From the NCBI GenBank assembly GCA_947000775.1, contig CAMQGK010000242.1, forward strand, positions 3,515,001-3,579,000: a DNA stretch of 64,000 nucleotides. The letters run 5' to 3'. The position numbers and the translations under genes are program-made. Under the pieces are notes generated by a model. The model had not been told where the DNA came from and searched no databases. It was given only the letters and a program-made list of their open reading frames with translations. This DNA comes from Pterois miles. Lineage: Eukaryota > Chordata > Actinopteri > Perciformes > Scorpaenidae. This document shows, piece by piece, positions 46,950 through 59,741 of the stretch (the stretch's first letter is position 1; every line of letters begins with the position of its first letter).

Positions 46950-48074
46950 TAATTGAAATAATTTCATTTGGTCGTAGAACACAGAAGTATTTTGTCACAT
47001 GCAGAAAACCACAATCAGTCTGGTGAAACATACACCCAAATAAATGCACACACACACACACACACAAATACACAGAGCTTTGTGACAACAGCGCTGTTTT
47101 CCTCAGGAGGGAATCTGATTCAAACATAAAAGCAGAGAAATTCATTTTGGCTTCTCAGACTGCCTCTGCTCTCCCCTGGGTGAGTAAACATTAGCATTCC
47201 AGTGATTCGCTGTAATATCCTAATCTGCTGCGTGTCAGTCCACAGTTTCCTCTGTTACAATGGGCTTTCATTCACTGCTGTGGACCCAACCACTTGTTCC
47301 ACTGCAGCTTCAGAGTACTTTACAGTATAGGTTATTATCCATAACAGTATCTCAGGTTATGTTGACAAGAGTTATGTAAATTATTATTGTGTCATTCATT
47401 ATTGTGTGGTTCTTTGCATTACTTGTGGAAGAACAACCAGCGTGTTTATATACAGTGTCACTCACTAAAATGTAGTGTGTCTAAAAAAACAGGTTGCATT
47501 TTATACATAAAACATTTGCAAAGCCAAAGTATTTAAAACCTGTTTACATCATTTTTCACATCCCAGCTTGCAGTCTTCCTCTCTGCCTTCGACGGGCCAA
47601 TGTGGCATTTCTACTACTGTGTGTGCATGTGCATCTTCACGGCTGTTTACAAGACAACAAAACATGAACCCACTCATAAAAAGCATCGCTCCATAGCACT
47701 ACTAGAGGTCAAAAAACCCACAGGGTACATTTAATGCACCAGGAAGTCAATTTTAGTTGCATGAGCTTCAAGTGAATGAGAGTTGAAGTGCATATTTACA
47801 AAGACATGAATGAAATAAATACATAAAAAAATAAATAATTACACATCAACACCAAAAGGAAGCAGGTGTTAATCATTGACTTCATCAGACATCACAACCT
47901 GCAACAAACAGCAAAAGCTGTTTAGTTCTTTATTTTAATGACTTTTATTCTGCCTCCTCCAGCCTGTTGTCATTCCCAAGTCATCAAATATGGCAGCAGC
48001 CTGGTCACTGGCCCTGCACGCCCAACTATTACTCTCATGGCCAGGAGGAGGAGGAGGAGGTCAGGTGGCAGAAA
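46948..48074. other. non-coding stretch, nothing recognised
   Basis: No gene is visible; a short GGA/GGC repeat lies at 48040-48062. Confidence 0.5.
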
Positions 48075-48175
48075 GAGCCCACGTAGGGAGGAGGTCGGGG
48101 TGGATGGGCAAGTCAAAAAACACATTTACATGAGACTGCTGTCCATGTCCCATGTGAAACTTGACTTATATTTAA
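48075..48175 (-). repeat. family A repeat, copy 8 (partial)
   Basis: 'cccacgtagggaggaggtc' with 'gtggatgggcaagtca', then 'gagactgctgtccatgtccc' and 'atgtgaaact' match the same end of the family as at 37492 and 52508. A 'gcctggtcactggccc' word upstream near 47998 may be another module. Confidence 0.55.
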
Positions 48176-48342
48176 AACTCTTCACCTGTTTGTGACACTA
48201 CAACAAAATGTCCAAGAAACAGCATTGTGACTTCATGGAGCTGAAGTCTTGTTCAGTTACCCACTTTACAGATGTACCTGCTAGAAGTAAATCAACACCT
48301 GATGTGTCGAAGGACTACATTCTCATGGGCACTTTTTTACCT

Positions 48343-48510
48343 CCACCAAGGAGGTTATGTTTTTGCTGGCGTTTATCTGTTTGTCTGTTTGTTTGTCTGT
48401 TTGTTTGTTTTTTTGTCTGTGTTCAAGATAACTCAAAAACTCATGGACGGATTTTGATGAAATTTTAAGGGTGTGTCGAAAATGTGAAAAGGAAGAACTG
48501 ATTTAATTTC
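48343..48510 (+). repeat. dispersed repeat with AAGGAGGTTATG start and TGTT/TCTGTT run
   Basis: 'cctccaccaaggaggttatg', a (TGTT)n/(TCTG)n run, then 'ctcatggacggattttgatg' form a motif widely dispersed in animal genomes as non-coding repeat DNA. The class is not assigned here. Confidence 0.55.
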
Positions 48511-48920
48511 TGGATTCTGGATCACTTTTTTCTGCCGTCACCTTAATTTTCTCTCTCTGCTGAGCTGCCTGCCTGCCTGTCCCTATGCTCCGCCCTCCTC
48601 TGCCGTGATTGGTGTGGCATCCTTGGCGTATGGTCTCGCCTTCTGGACCCGCCTGGCTCTGCTGATTGGTGCGGCACCTCCACGTCCAGCCAATCTCGCC
48701 ACGGCATCAGGAGTTTACACGTTAAGAGCTGTGGAAGACCGTCAGTCGTGGCGGCTGTGTGTTGGTGTCAGTTTACCTCTTATTCGCTTGAATCTTTGAT
48801 TTGTAAAACAAACCAGTGGGTTTGTTTAGCCCCGGAGTGGCTCAGATTGTTGATTGTTTGACTGCATCTGAAGTATGTCAACCAATTTGATCTAGCTTTA
48901 AAAATACAGGCTTTGTGACA

Positions 48921-48960
48921 TAATAAAGGTTAATAAAGGTTCATCTTATCTTATCTTATC
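48921..48960 (+). repeat. solo LINE/SINE-type 3' tail with CTTAT repeats
   Basis: TAATAAAGGTT occurs twice in a row, then CATCTTAT and further CTTAT units, as at 34024-34069. Confidence 0.65.
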
Positions 48961-49400
48961 CCATTTCAGTAAACTGGTTGCCAGTAATTACCAGCGACTG
49001 TCTGCCAATTAGTTAGAAGTCTGTTTTCTTTTTAAATGTAATATATAATTTTAAAGAAGTGTAATTTTATGACATTTTTGTTGTTAAACTAAAAAAAAAT
49101 AAGAAAAAACATCTTTGGCTCTGAGTTATAATTATAATATACTAATTATTCCAGGGGTTGGGATGTGCTTTTGCATTAAAATTGTAATTGTCCAGAGATT
49201 AACTTGTTGTCACTTTCTTGTTAATTTTAAAATTCATGTGCAAACACACATACACATGCATAGCTCCTCCTCTGAGGGCACACCAACCCTTATACACAGC
49301 CTGCTGTTGATGTCTGCAACAGTTAAATGCTCTCCATGTTTACTACTCTGCATTACTGCATTTAACATTCAGATAACCTAACCCACGTCAACTGACAGCT

Positions 49401-49574
49401 ACCATGAAGGCCGTAGCAGCCCAGCAGTCAGGCACACAGACCATGTAGCCACAAGACCTCTGGCTTGAATCTGGTTTGGGGCTATTCATGCCTGACCTGC
49501 CCCCCTCTCTCTCCCCATGTTTCCTGTCACTCTCAACTGTCAAACTGTCCAATAAAGGCAAAATACCCCAAAAC
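49401..49574 (+). repeat. tRNA-derived SINE (second type)
   Basis: A degenerate tRNA-like head ends in a B-box-like 'ggcttgaatctgg' (49462-49474). The body has 'cccctctctctccccatgtt' and 'tcctgtcactctcaactgtc', and the end is 'ccaataaaggcaaaatacc'. This combination is a well-known teleost SINE layout. It differs from the SINEs at 29.7 and 62.3 kb. Open frames over it are chance. Confidence 0.7.
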
Positions 49575-49994
49575 ATTTCTACATCTGCACTGCTCAAAAA
49601 TGCCCTACGGCCAATGGCAGTCACCATTTTATTCAGGTCTCGACCATCAATGTCCTGCTGAAAGGTTAAAAAGACTGTAAATATATATATATCCACAGTC
49701 ACACTAACAGATGTGGAAATTAAGGAACAACCACCTCATGTGAAAGCTGATGTTTCCAGTAACCGTTTCTGCAGCTCCCATTAATCATTTTAAGTAATGG
49801 ATGATCTTGAAATGGCTTATTCAGCTGTTTAGAAATTGCTAGTAAGAGATTAATCTGATGCTAACTGCACTAAGCATCCTTTTAACACCTCAGAAACATC
49901 AGAATACAATATATTTGTCTCTGTTGGTGCTGGGTCATTTGTTAATCAAGCAACATTGCATGAACATAACATTATGGCCAGTATTCACAACAAG

Positions 49995-51245
49995 GCCTTA
50001 AATGACCAGTGTGTAACATTACTGGCAGAAATTGAATTAACTGTTAAGACATATGTTTATTTACTGTATATTCACCTAAAAATAGGAGTTTTTGTTTGCT
50101 TAGAATGAGATGTTTATATCTACATAGAGACCAGGTCCTCTTCATGGAGACCACCATGTTGCATAGCCATGTTTCTACAGGAGCCCAAAATGGACAAACC
50201 AAACAGTGTTAACTTTTCCTGCTTGGGCCAGAATCAAAAACATTACTCACTCCCTTCGCTGCCGCTCTCTCTCTCTTGATTCACCACTCACTTCCCTTGT
50301 ACGCAGCTTTCACCCTGACTCTGCTCTTGATGACCTACAATTGCCTCTAGAGTGATCTATTCATGTGTTCGTCAGCTACCGTAGTGCCTCTACATGCTTG
50401 GCACACAGGAGAAGCATCAGTTACCACTCCTTTAAGAAGATAAGGGGATGTATGAGGTGCTTGTCCATAGTCAGATGACAATGTGCACACCCCCAATTTG
50501 ATCCATCAGACTCATGCTGTGGATGGGGGCAGCAGCAAAACTGATTTTAGCCTCCTAAGTATACAGTATATTTTGAATATTTTTGCTGCTTTACCCTGGC
50601 GTCAGTCAGATGTTTCAGAGAAGGAATTTAAGCCGTTGTATCCATTTATGATCTGGCAAAAACCATCAGAATCCACTGAAGAAAACTGTAGTTTTACCAT
50701 GTAAAACGCTGCTGGTCTACCACTGCGTCAGTCGGTTAGTTTCTTTGTGTCGTGTGGCTTTGATGAATTTGAAATAACCAAACAGCAAACAAAATGGCTT
50801 CAGTTCCTCAACTTTGTCTGACAGAAAGGTAAACCTGGTGAAAAAAAACTAAATACAGCATCTACTTATACTTTTTTTTTTTGTTTTTAAGGTGAGCTTT
50901 TCTTATGGGAGGCTAAAATCTGTTTTGCTGTCGACTCCGTCCACGTTGCTTTGCTTCCATGTTTGTACTCCTGACTGTTTCTCCAAACTGGGGGCGTGCC
51001 GACTGCCGCCTGCTGTAGGTAACACATTGACTGGGTAAGTATTTCATACAACCCCACTACTAAACATCCAAACCATACATTTGATCTGATTAAGGTTTGA
51101 ACACAAGTTACTTCAGTCTCCTCCAGTGATATTACTCTTTACATGCCACTGAGAATAATGGCTGAAGACATCACTTCTCTATGCCACAACATCACACTTA
51201 TGACTTATGTTACAGCACTCAGCAGCTAGATGTCACAAAATAGAC
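49995..51245. repeat. probable long dispersed repeat with edges GACCAGTGTGTAACATT
   Basis: The segment 'gaccagtgtgtaacatt' near 50004 and 'gtttatatctacatagagacc' near 50110 belong to a repeat I recognise from percomorph genomes. 'cagctagatgtcacaaaata' near 51222 may be its far edge. Borders are uncertain and there is no second copy here. Confidence 0.4.
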
Positions 51246-52079
51246 ATGTATTTTTCATTTACGTGAAACTGATAACAGCTCTGCCGTTACAAAACAGGAA
51301 CCTTCATGCATGAGGTCTGTCTCTCTGTCTTTCTCTCACATCCAGAGTATAAACAACGAAGCCCATAATATCAACTGGGTGATGTAATCACTACAGTGAT
51401 GTGATCCACTTTGTTTCCGCGAGTAACTCACTTAGAGACACATTACGCTGGATGGATGAATGGACGGATGGAGGGATGAATGGATTGAAGTGAGGAGGCA
51501 GGTTTAAGAAAGAAAAAGAGGATGGATGAGTTCAGGAGAGGGAGGGAGGGCCAAGGGTATTGTGTTATGAACGGGGTGATGGGGTGGAAGGAAAGGTGAG
51601 ACATGAGACGAGAGAGAAGGTGAATTGAGGAGGAGAGAAAAAGATGATAGAAATAAAATCAGGTCAGAGAGCAGGCATGTTTTAGCAAAAACAGTCAATA
51701 AACAACATGAAGTCAGGTGACGAGAGGTGAGGAGAACCCTGTTAAAGAGAAGAAGGGAGGACTGAACAAGTGACTGGGAGAACATGACAGATAGAAGCAG
51801 AGCGATATGAGATAAACTAATTACAACAGACCCTCCTTTTCCTGCACTCTCACTGCCTCCGTCTATATCCATCCATCTCTTCTGCCGGTCATCGCCTCAT
51901 TCTCTCCAACTTTCCCGGAATAATAGCGTGATGTTTTCCCGCCGATGGCGAGCGGCTCTGCTTCCCGCAGGCTCTTTAAAGTGAAACGAGATACGTATAC
52001 ATCCAATCGGAAAGCTTTTAACTAGCAGAACTACGGGTTGGCAGGTGGGTAAAGTATTTAGCAGCCGGGACACTCACAG

Positions 52080-52083
<4 letters not shown>
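51246..52083. other. non-coding stretch, nothing firm
   Basis: A GGATGGATGAATGG-like short repeat lies at 51450-51487. A slightly GC-richer spot at 51915-51975 was examined as a possible exon and rejected. Confidence 0.5.
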
Positions 52084-52115
<32 letters not shown>

Positions 52116-52126
52116 TGTGTGTGTGT
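52084..52126. repeat. (GT)n microsatellite
   Basis: About 20 GT units with one CT interruption. Confidence 0.95.
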
Positions 52127-52507
52127 CAGTGAGTGAGGAGTAAAGCATTTAGTGGTCAGGGGATTCGCAGGAACTCTTCAGTCTGAGAAAAATTAACTGT
52201 TTATGTATTTACATGTCTATTCTCATACCAAGAAACTGTGTAATACAACTAAATACACATTATGTATATGACCAACTGACACACGGGGCAGTACAGTACA
52301 AATACAGTACATGTTGTATATGCTGTATAAAACTGTGCATGCATGATTTTATTTTAGAAATGTCAATCTCTGTTATTTTTATATTCAAATCATCTTGTGC
52401 ACAATTTCACAAAGAAGACATGCAATTAACCACTTCGCTGTGACTAATTATACAGTAGTATAGTGCCATTGATCCATCCTGTCTCAGTCTAGAAGCCATG
52501 ATGTGGA

Positions 52508-52790
52508 GGTGGGAGGGGAGGTGGATGGGTCCAATAAACACAGGGCTCTCAACCAGGAGACAGACATTTATGATATGTTTTCCGTATTTCTTCTACATTG
52601 TTTCTGTATGTATTTTACTTCGTTTACGTACTTATTTGCAGCCCAACCAAGACGTATTTTTTTCCTAAACCTAAGTGGTTTTGTTGCCTAACTGTAGCAG
52701 TTAATATAGTTTTGTTGACTGGCAACTTCAAATGACACGTTTAAAAGCTAAAATGTGCTGTCAAGGCACACAGAATGTCCTTATAATGTC
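52508..52790 (-). repeat. family A repeat, copy 9
   Basis: 'gggaggtggatgggtccaat' and 'ctcaaccaggagac' at the start, then 'cctaaacctaagtggttttg' and 'ttgcctaactgtagcagtta'. The order matches 36190-36425. Confidence 0.7.
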
Positions 52791-53098
52791 ATGCTATACA
52801 CCTTCTAATGACGTTGGGTCGCCAAACCACAATCTGGGAATCTCAGTTTACAGCACTCATTTTAAACAATTTACAAAGTGCTTCACAAAAATAATCAAAA
52901 ATAATAAATAAGAAGAGCAGAGGGACAAAATTTGTAACAACATCAAAAGTTGCATGAATAGAAATTATAATTACACTGAGGGCACTCATTAAAATAAAGT
53001 TTTTGACTCCCCAATTTTTAATTGTCATTCTTTGGTGTTAATTGAAACAAAGCCTAAAAAAGAACTAACACTCCTTATTCAGTTCACCTTATTTTTCC

Positions 53099-53100
<2 letters not shown>

Positions 53101-53151
<51 letters not shown>
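53101..53151. repeat. (GT)n microsatellite
   Basis: 25 GT units. Confidence 0.97.
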
Positions 53152-53154
<3 letters not shown>

Positions 53155-53288
53155 AAGTGAATTCTGTCACTGTCTGCCAGTCGGACTACTTAGCAGAAAC
53201 CTCTCATAGATTTCAAGGTTATGAATTATTCACAACTGAAGAAGTCTATCCTCCGGTTTCCTTTCTTTAACCCCCACCCTCACCACAG

Positions 53289-53320
53289 ACACACACACAC
53301 ACTCACACACACACACACAC

Positions 53321-53356
<36 letters not shown>
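53289..53356. repeat. interrupted (CA)n microsatellite
   Basis: About 32 CA units with CTCA and TTA interruptions, inverted to the GT tract 138 bp upstream. Confidence 0.96.
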
Positions 53357-53358
<2 letters not shown>

Positions 53359-55621
53359 CCTCCCATGTATAATTACATTAGAGTGACTGGGATTGCCTCC
53401 ACACACTGGTGGCAAGAAACAAAAAAAAAATCCCACTCTTGTCTCCCTATTTCTCAGGTAAAGTACTCCCTCTTCAAAAATCAGGGTGCACTGTGTAATA
53501 ATTTCACGCCCGCTCCTGTCGTCCTGCTGCCGAATTATTTATTGGAACATGTTCACTGGTGAAGCGTGAATCACCAAAAACAAACTTTTTTTTCTCTCTC
53601 TCCTTCTCTGAATATTGAAATAAAGGCAGATTCGGCAGCAAAGAGAAGAATTTCATTAGCATAATGAACAGAAGGAGCGAGAAGGAGAGTCTTTTTTCAT
53701 TAGGCTGTGTGTATAATCCACAGTATTTGAAAGCAAGGTTAAAGGATGTGTTTAATTGCCTGCTTAGAGGGTTTTTTTTTTCTAAATTAATTGCTATGGG
53801 ACTATTGCGAAAATAGAAGAATGGTGTCCGCATGATGTCATCTCTACAAATTGATGTTATGTTATTGAAAATACTGGCAGACACCTTCATCCCCAGCGGA
53901 GGTATTGTAAAGCTACATTAGGTTGGTTCATAGATATTTCTGTTCTGAGAGGAAGAGACAAGGCTGGAGAAAAGAGCAACAGTAAATTAATTAGAATGAA
54001 AACTGAGTTCATATAGTCATTACAGTGTCAACCAATGCAATTTCAGTTAAGGAGAAAAAAAAAGATTAGTATTTGCATCATTTGACAGATATTATGTTCA
54101 AACATTCTCATGAAGGTCACCAGTGAAGAGTTACTGTTTTTAAAGGTGCTAAATTCAATATCCACAGCACTAATATATCATCAAACAACTATTGTCTCTG
54201 TAAAGATATAGAGGAGTAATGTCTACCTGAGCAGAGAATGAAGTCTCTCTCACTCTGTGTGTGATTGTTAAGGTTAGGCACTGACCTTGAAAAGTTAAGG
54301 TTAAGATAGGTTGTAGTGCAGGGAGTCTCGCCAGAGTCTTTGCTGATCTCAGATCTGATTTTTTTTTTTTTTTTTTTCGGTTTGTGGGCTTCGTTGTAGT
54401 CACGACCAAGCTTCACCTCGCTTTGCTGACACAGCCGGGCTGATTACATGTGCTTTCAGTGCATGTTCGTGCACGTGAGCGTGCCCCACTGGCAAGCTCA
54501 TGGTCGCTGCTCTGCACTGTGGTCGCATGGCGGTTACAGCTGATGATGCCGCTCCAACCGATGGCGTCATGATTGAAGCATAGCCCTCACTTTCCACTTC
54601 CCCCTCAGGTTAGCACTGTTAGCTCTGTCAACACCATTGGCATTAACTTGCACTGTTAGCACTGTTAGCACTGCACCATTAGTGGCCAGCCACTGGCTCA
54701 GCTGTCATCCATGTTGACAGCTGTTATGAGGCTACGCACTAATTTCCGTAAAGAGAAAAATAACAGTATTCCAAGAAATTGAATTGTCCATTTCACTGTG
54801 TCTTTTACACTATCTGACACACATGCAAGAACAAAAGAGCATCCCTATTTCATAGCATAAACAAACAAAATAAACAAAATATTGTTCCACATGTTTTAAA
54901 AGGAAATGCCAATATGCTAACATAGTTGGAAACAAATTTCCCACCCATCTGCATACTTTGGCACTGCCACTGTGATGTTTGCCTTTTGCAGTGTGAAATT
55001 TGCAATACAGTTTTCTATGGTTTAAGCAAAGAAGAAAGAAATGCGGTCAGTGGAAATGTAAAAGGGATTGGAGTCAGGAAAACAGCAAAGTTGAGATGTA
55101 AATTAATGATATCAATCCTATCCAGCCTCTTGACTAAACAGATTTCACAGCTGATCTGGTGTTTCTCTCTGTTGTTTTACCTTTTTTTTTTATTACATGT
55201 TGTCTTTTTACTGTTATCTCTCTATATGCTCGACTGTGTTTGTGTATGTGTCACTTCGGTGTGAGCATGAGACATCTCTATTAGATTATACATGGTTGTG
55301 TGTGTGCGTATGTGTGGCTGCTGGTGAGGGAGTGGGTGAGTCAACTGTGTCAGACCAACAGATAGAAAATCAATGGCATGAAGAAGAAGCCATATTTACC
55401 AGCCCACACATCAACCTTCATACACAGACCATACAAAAGCCACACTGACACCTTCCAGCTATTTCAGGTAACATCTTGACTCATGTCCTTCTACCCTGTG
55501 AACCCTCTCAGTGGTGTGTCATGTGATAAATGTCACTTGTATTTACTCATACTTTATGCTGGGACAAACACAGTCACAGAGATACAGAGACAGATGGTAC
55601 AACCAGTTTAGCTGTGGGTGT
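53357..55621. other. AT-rich non-coding stretch, nothing recognised
   Basis: There is a T run at 54359-54377 and a short GTTAGCACT tandem at 54608-54671. No coding or RNA signal was found. Confidence 0.5.
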
Positions 55622-55655
55622 TTTTATTTATTTATTTATTTATTTATTTATTTTT
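55622..55655. repeat. (TTTA)n microsatellite
   Basis: About eight TTTA units. Confidence 0.95.
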
Positions 55656-56742
55656 GTCGCCACTTACAGTAGGCATGAAACTCATCAGTCACCTTTTAAA
55701 ATACTTCTCCTGGAAAAGAATGATAAAAAAATATCAATAATGAAATGCAATAATGAAACAAAAGGTTATTCAGCATCCCAGCACTGTCAATTTGACAACT
55801 AATGCGTTATTTCAACAGCTGAATGCATGAATTGATACTGATAGCTAGTTGTAGTAATGTTTGTTCCACAGCTGATCATATGTTGTATATCAGAAGAGAA
55901 TGTAGTCACAATGAGGTCATTCATTGGTTTGTAGCCTCCTGGTACGATTACTTGTGTTAAGACGAGGGCTGCAACCAATGAATATTTCAATTATCAGTCC
56001 GTTTAGATTCTATTTTGTTCTTTCTTGGCTCATGAGCCTATAAAATGTAAGAATAGTGAAAAATGTCCCATAAAAAGTGGAGGCCTGTTTTGTCCAACCA
56101 ACAGTCCATAATCCAAGAGTGCTGAATTACAGTGACCAAGAACAGAATAAAGCAGCAAATGTTCATTCTGAGAAGCTTGAACTTGCAATCTTCTGAGTGA
56201 TAAATGGCAATTGATTATGACAAATTTTCCTTTCAAACATAATTCAGAATGCAAAATATCTGTATGAGAATACAATTTTGTAGGAGATAAGGTTGTTAAA
56301 ATAAATATAATTTGGTAATGGTACCAAATGGTACCAGGTATTATATTTGCACATTAAATTTGAAACCACAAAATGATATCCAGCCCACCTCCTGTTTAAA
56401 CTTCAGTGGTCGCTGTGACAGAAGTCACCCAACCTATATTTTCACCAAAATGGCAGTCATGGCTGAAGTGCTCCATCCTGCAAACTGATGGAGCCATTAA
56501 AGAGACTTCAGAGGCCTTGGGGCTGTTTCATGCTGTTCTGTGTTTTACAGATTCAGTTTCTGCGGCCATTTCTTAGTCCTGCTGGAATTTGTATTCACAC
56601 CTCGCATGCGTCTGTCTCTCCGTTCACAATACCTCGACCTCTATAAAGCTTTGACATTTCAGTCAAATAACGGGCTGCGATTTCCTGTTTCAACACTGTG
56701 ATACCCAAATCAATTTGGATTAAAGATACAATTTGTGATTTA
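55656..56742. other. non-coding stretch, nothing recognised
   Basis: No gene or repeat copy could be supported. Confidence 0.5.
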
Positions 56743-56746
56743 TCTA

Positions 56747-56820
<74 letters not shown>

Positions 56821-56824
56821 TAGA
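56743..56824. repeat. (TA)35 microsatellite within a perfect palindrome
   Basis: Thirty-five TA units (56749-56818) are flanked by TCTACC on the left and GGTAGA on the right, which are reverse complements. The whole 82 bp is a perfect inverted repeat. Confidence 0.97.
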
Positions 56825-57289
56825 AGAGGCTGAGCATAATTGTATGCTTAAGAATGCGAGAAGTCACGTACAGGAGTACGCCACCCTTTTATAGCAAACA
56901 AGAAATGGTCACTATCAGTGCAGTAGAAATAGAGATACCATTCTTGTATCTTGTCAAAACCTGGCACCTACATTACCCACAATGCAACTCTTCAACAATC
57001 CAGAAATGTGTGCTAATCCAGGTGGAATCCGGAAGACACAGTAGTGGCGTTGCAGGCAGGAGTTGGGCCAAGTACTGCTGCAGGCAGAGGAGAACGGTAT
57101 GAATAAATAATACATAACAAACAAGATAATTTCACATAACTGGCTTGAACTAGACTGACTGAGGGAACGGCGTCTATGATCGGACGGGGTGATGAAGTTG
57201 AAGACCAGTATTTGTAGCAGAGTTGATAAGAGATGGTTTGCAGCTGCAGCCCAACCCCTGCACACCTGATCCCAGTCCTGTAATCAAGC

Positions 57290-57298
57290 ACACACACA

Positions 57299-57376
<78 letters not shown>
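57290..57376. repeat. compound (CA)n-(GA)n microsatellite
   Basis: CA units to 57334 followed directly by GA units from about 57340 to 57376. A TTTA tetranucleotide tract lies close by at 57437-57461. Confidence 0.97.
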
Positions 57377-57379
<3 letters not shown>

Positions 57380-57461
57380 CTGGCAAGAATGGCATGGCAC
57401 TGGAAAGCTCACTTCTTTCTAACTCCACACCTTCACATTTTATTTATTTATTTATTTATTT

Positions 57462-59741
57462 TAATGTCTGACTAAACTGACATCACTTGAGGCCATTGAT
57501 CTAATCTAATGATGTTTTCAAACCCTCTTATCAGGAACCTTCAGCGTAGCCGTTTTCATCAGTATAGGGGTCAGTTATATCAGCATCATGGACAGTGCAT
57601 CATCAGACAAAAATTATGAGTTGACTCCCAAAATCCACCAAAACACAGTTTATTGAAAACTGTGTCATAACACTCATAAATGCAAAACACATGGATTTTA
57701 TTGGTGTGTTCATCTTTACAGACTGTCAGATACTGCCAGCTATTGTTTATTGCTATCTGGTCATCTTAAAATGCTCTTACATAACATTTCAACTGTGCAT
57801 GGCTGATAATGTTGCATTTTCATTGGCGGGTCGTTAACGGAGGAGTAAGCATCCTGGAGTTCTTTAGAAAAGACAGAATTTCTTTGGCAAGACAGCTAAG
57901 CATTAGCATACTGACAGGTTCTGTCGGAAAGACCCGCCAGCATCATAGCACGCCCACCTCATCACATACATGTGGGGCCACAAAAGGTCCAGGACCTTGA
58001 GACAAATGACTCCTTTAAAGTTCATGTTTTTATTTAGACCAATCAAAATGGGACTGATTATCCATCACAAATCAATGTGAATGCATTGTTGTTAGTTAGC
58101 ATGACAAAAAAATGATTATTCATGTTATTAATTACTTATTTTTAAATGTATTAAATCATGTGTTTTTTAATTATTGTCAAACTCACAGACAAAGAGACAG
58201 GGTTAGTATTATTAGTTATTACTAACCCTAACCTGTGATCTACAGTGGATTCTTGTCTTTACAACCCACATGCACAGCAGATTTGTATGGATTAAATAAA
58301 GGATGTTTGCAGCTGTTACAAATCTCAGCTACTTGAAGTCCCTTGCAAACTAAGCCTAAAAAAAAAAAAAAAAAAAAAAAAAAACAATTTTGATGGTCAG
58401 AAAATAAGCCCTCCATTTAATAATTTGCTTTGAGAGCGAAGCCAGTCGTGTTGCTAACAGTGTCCCAAAGGGAACGCCATGCTGGTTGCAGTACAGACTG
58501 AGGCTTTCATGCTTGGTCCAGCAGCTAAAAGCTCTGGATGAAATCATCTCCCTCTCCAGATTATTGCATTCATTACTTCTGAAAAGAGCTTGGCGTGAAA
58601 AGAGAAGGATGAGGGAGAAAGAATAAAAGGAGGGAAAGCAGTAACACTGTGCCAAAAAATGTATTTATCTGAGGATGAAGCATGTTTCTGTCGGTAAATG
58701 TATGGACAGAATAAAATGTGTTGTGTTAAAGGAAGAAGGAGAAGAAGAGAGACAGAGAGGGAGAGGATGCAGAAAGACATGACACACATGGCAGCAGAGA
58801 GAAAGAAAGAAAGAATAAAATCATTGGTGGGTAGAACAGATTCAGTTTGAATGAGACATTCTTCGTCTCTCTTCACAATATGTCTCCTCATTTAGATCAC
58901 CAAACATACTCATTTTCCACCTCTTTTTCTCTCCAATGCTGGCCTCTTCTTTCTCCGTCTTAATGTCCGTCTTTTGTCTGTTTCTCACCATTATTGCTAC
59001 TGTAAAACAGCATCTCTTTCTCTTCCCTCTCTCTCTCTGAAGACCATGGAGCATAATCCGAGCCCTTCCTATTTCAGAGTTTATAGAATATGAAAGAGCC
59101 CTCTCCGTTTCATTACCAAGGAGGACTGCAGTTAGGATTGACCCATAGGGAAACAAAGCCTTCCTTTATTTATCTGAACATTTTAATATGGATGTGTCCT
59201 AATTCATACATACTGTTTTTGTGGCAGCTGTCAAATCAATATGCATTAGGATGTCCTCATGCTTGCCAGAAAAGCCAACATGTTTGTCCCTTAAGAGGCA
59301 GTTTTATTTCGGTTTTTTCTATTGTTTGTTCAGGTTTTATTTGTTGTTTGGAAATGTGCTTACTGTATTTGTTAAAGCTGCATTCATTGTGTTTATGGCC
59401 ACAAGGGGGCAGAAGGACTTAAACAGAGCTGACGGACACATCGTGTCGACACTACCACCTCATTAAGGTGTTTTGGGAACCATGTTCTTGCTTAACGGTT
59501 GTATATTGACATTCCCAGCAGATACAGAGTAATATTAGTGCATTAGAGAACTTGTGTTTCTGGCTCTTTAGCTAAATGTATCTAGATTTATTACTGCTAG
59601 ATGTATGACTTCTTCACCAGCATAGGCCAGTTGCTGGCTTTGCTAATTCTACTATAACAACAAACAGCTATTGGAGCTGGCTAGCTGGAAACAGCTGAGA
59701 ACCGGGCTGAGAGCACTGAGACCAGCACATCCCTCCCAGCT
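57462..59741. other. non-coding stretch, nothing recognised
   Basis: A 26-base A run lies at 58359-58384. No gene is visible. Confidence 0.5.

Noticed and set aside
51940..52020. Possible first exon with an ATG-GCG-AGC-GGC start in a locally GC-richer spot
   Set aside because: The frame closes after about 26 codons, no convincing donor site or downstream exon follows, and the GC rise is very short.
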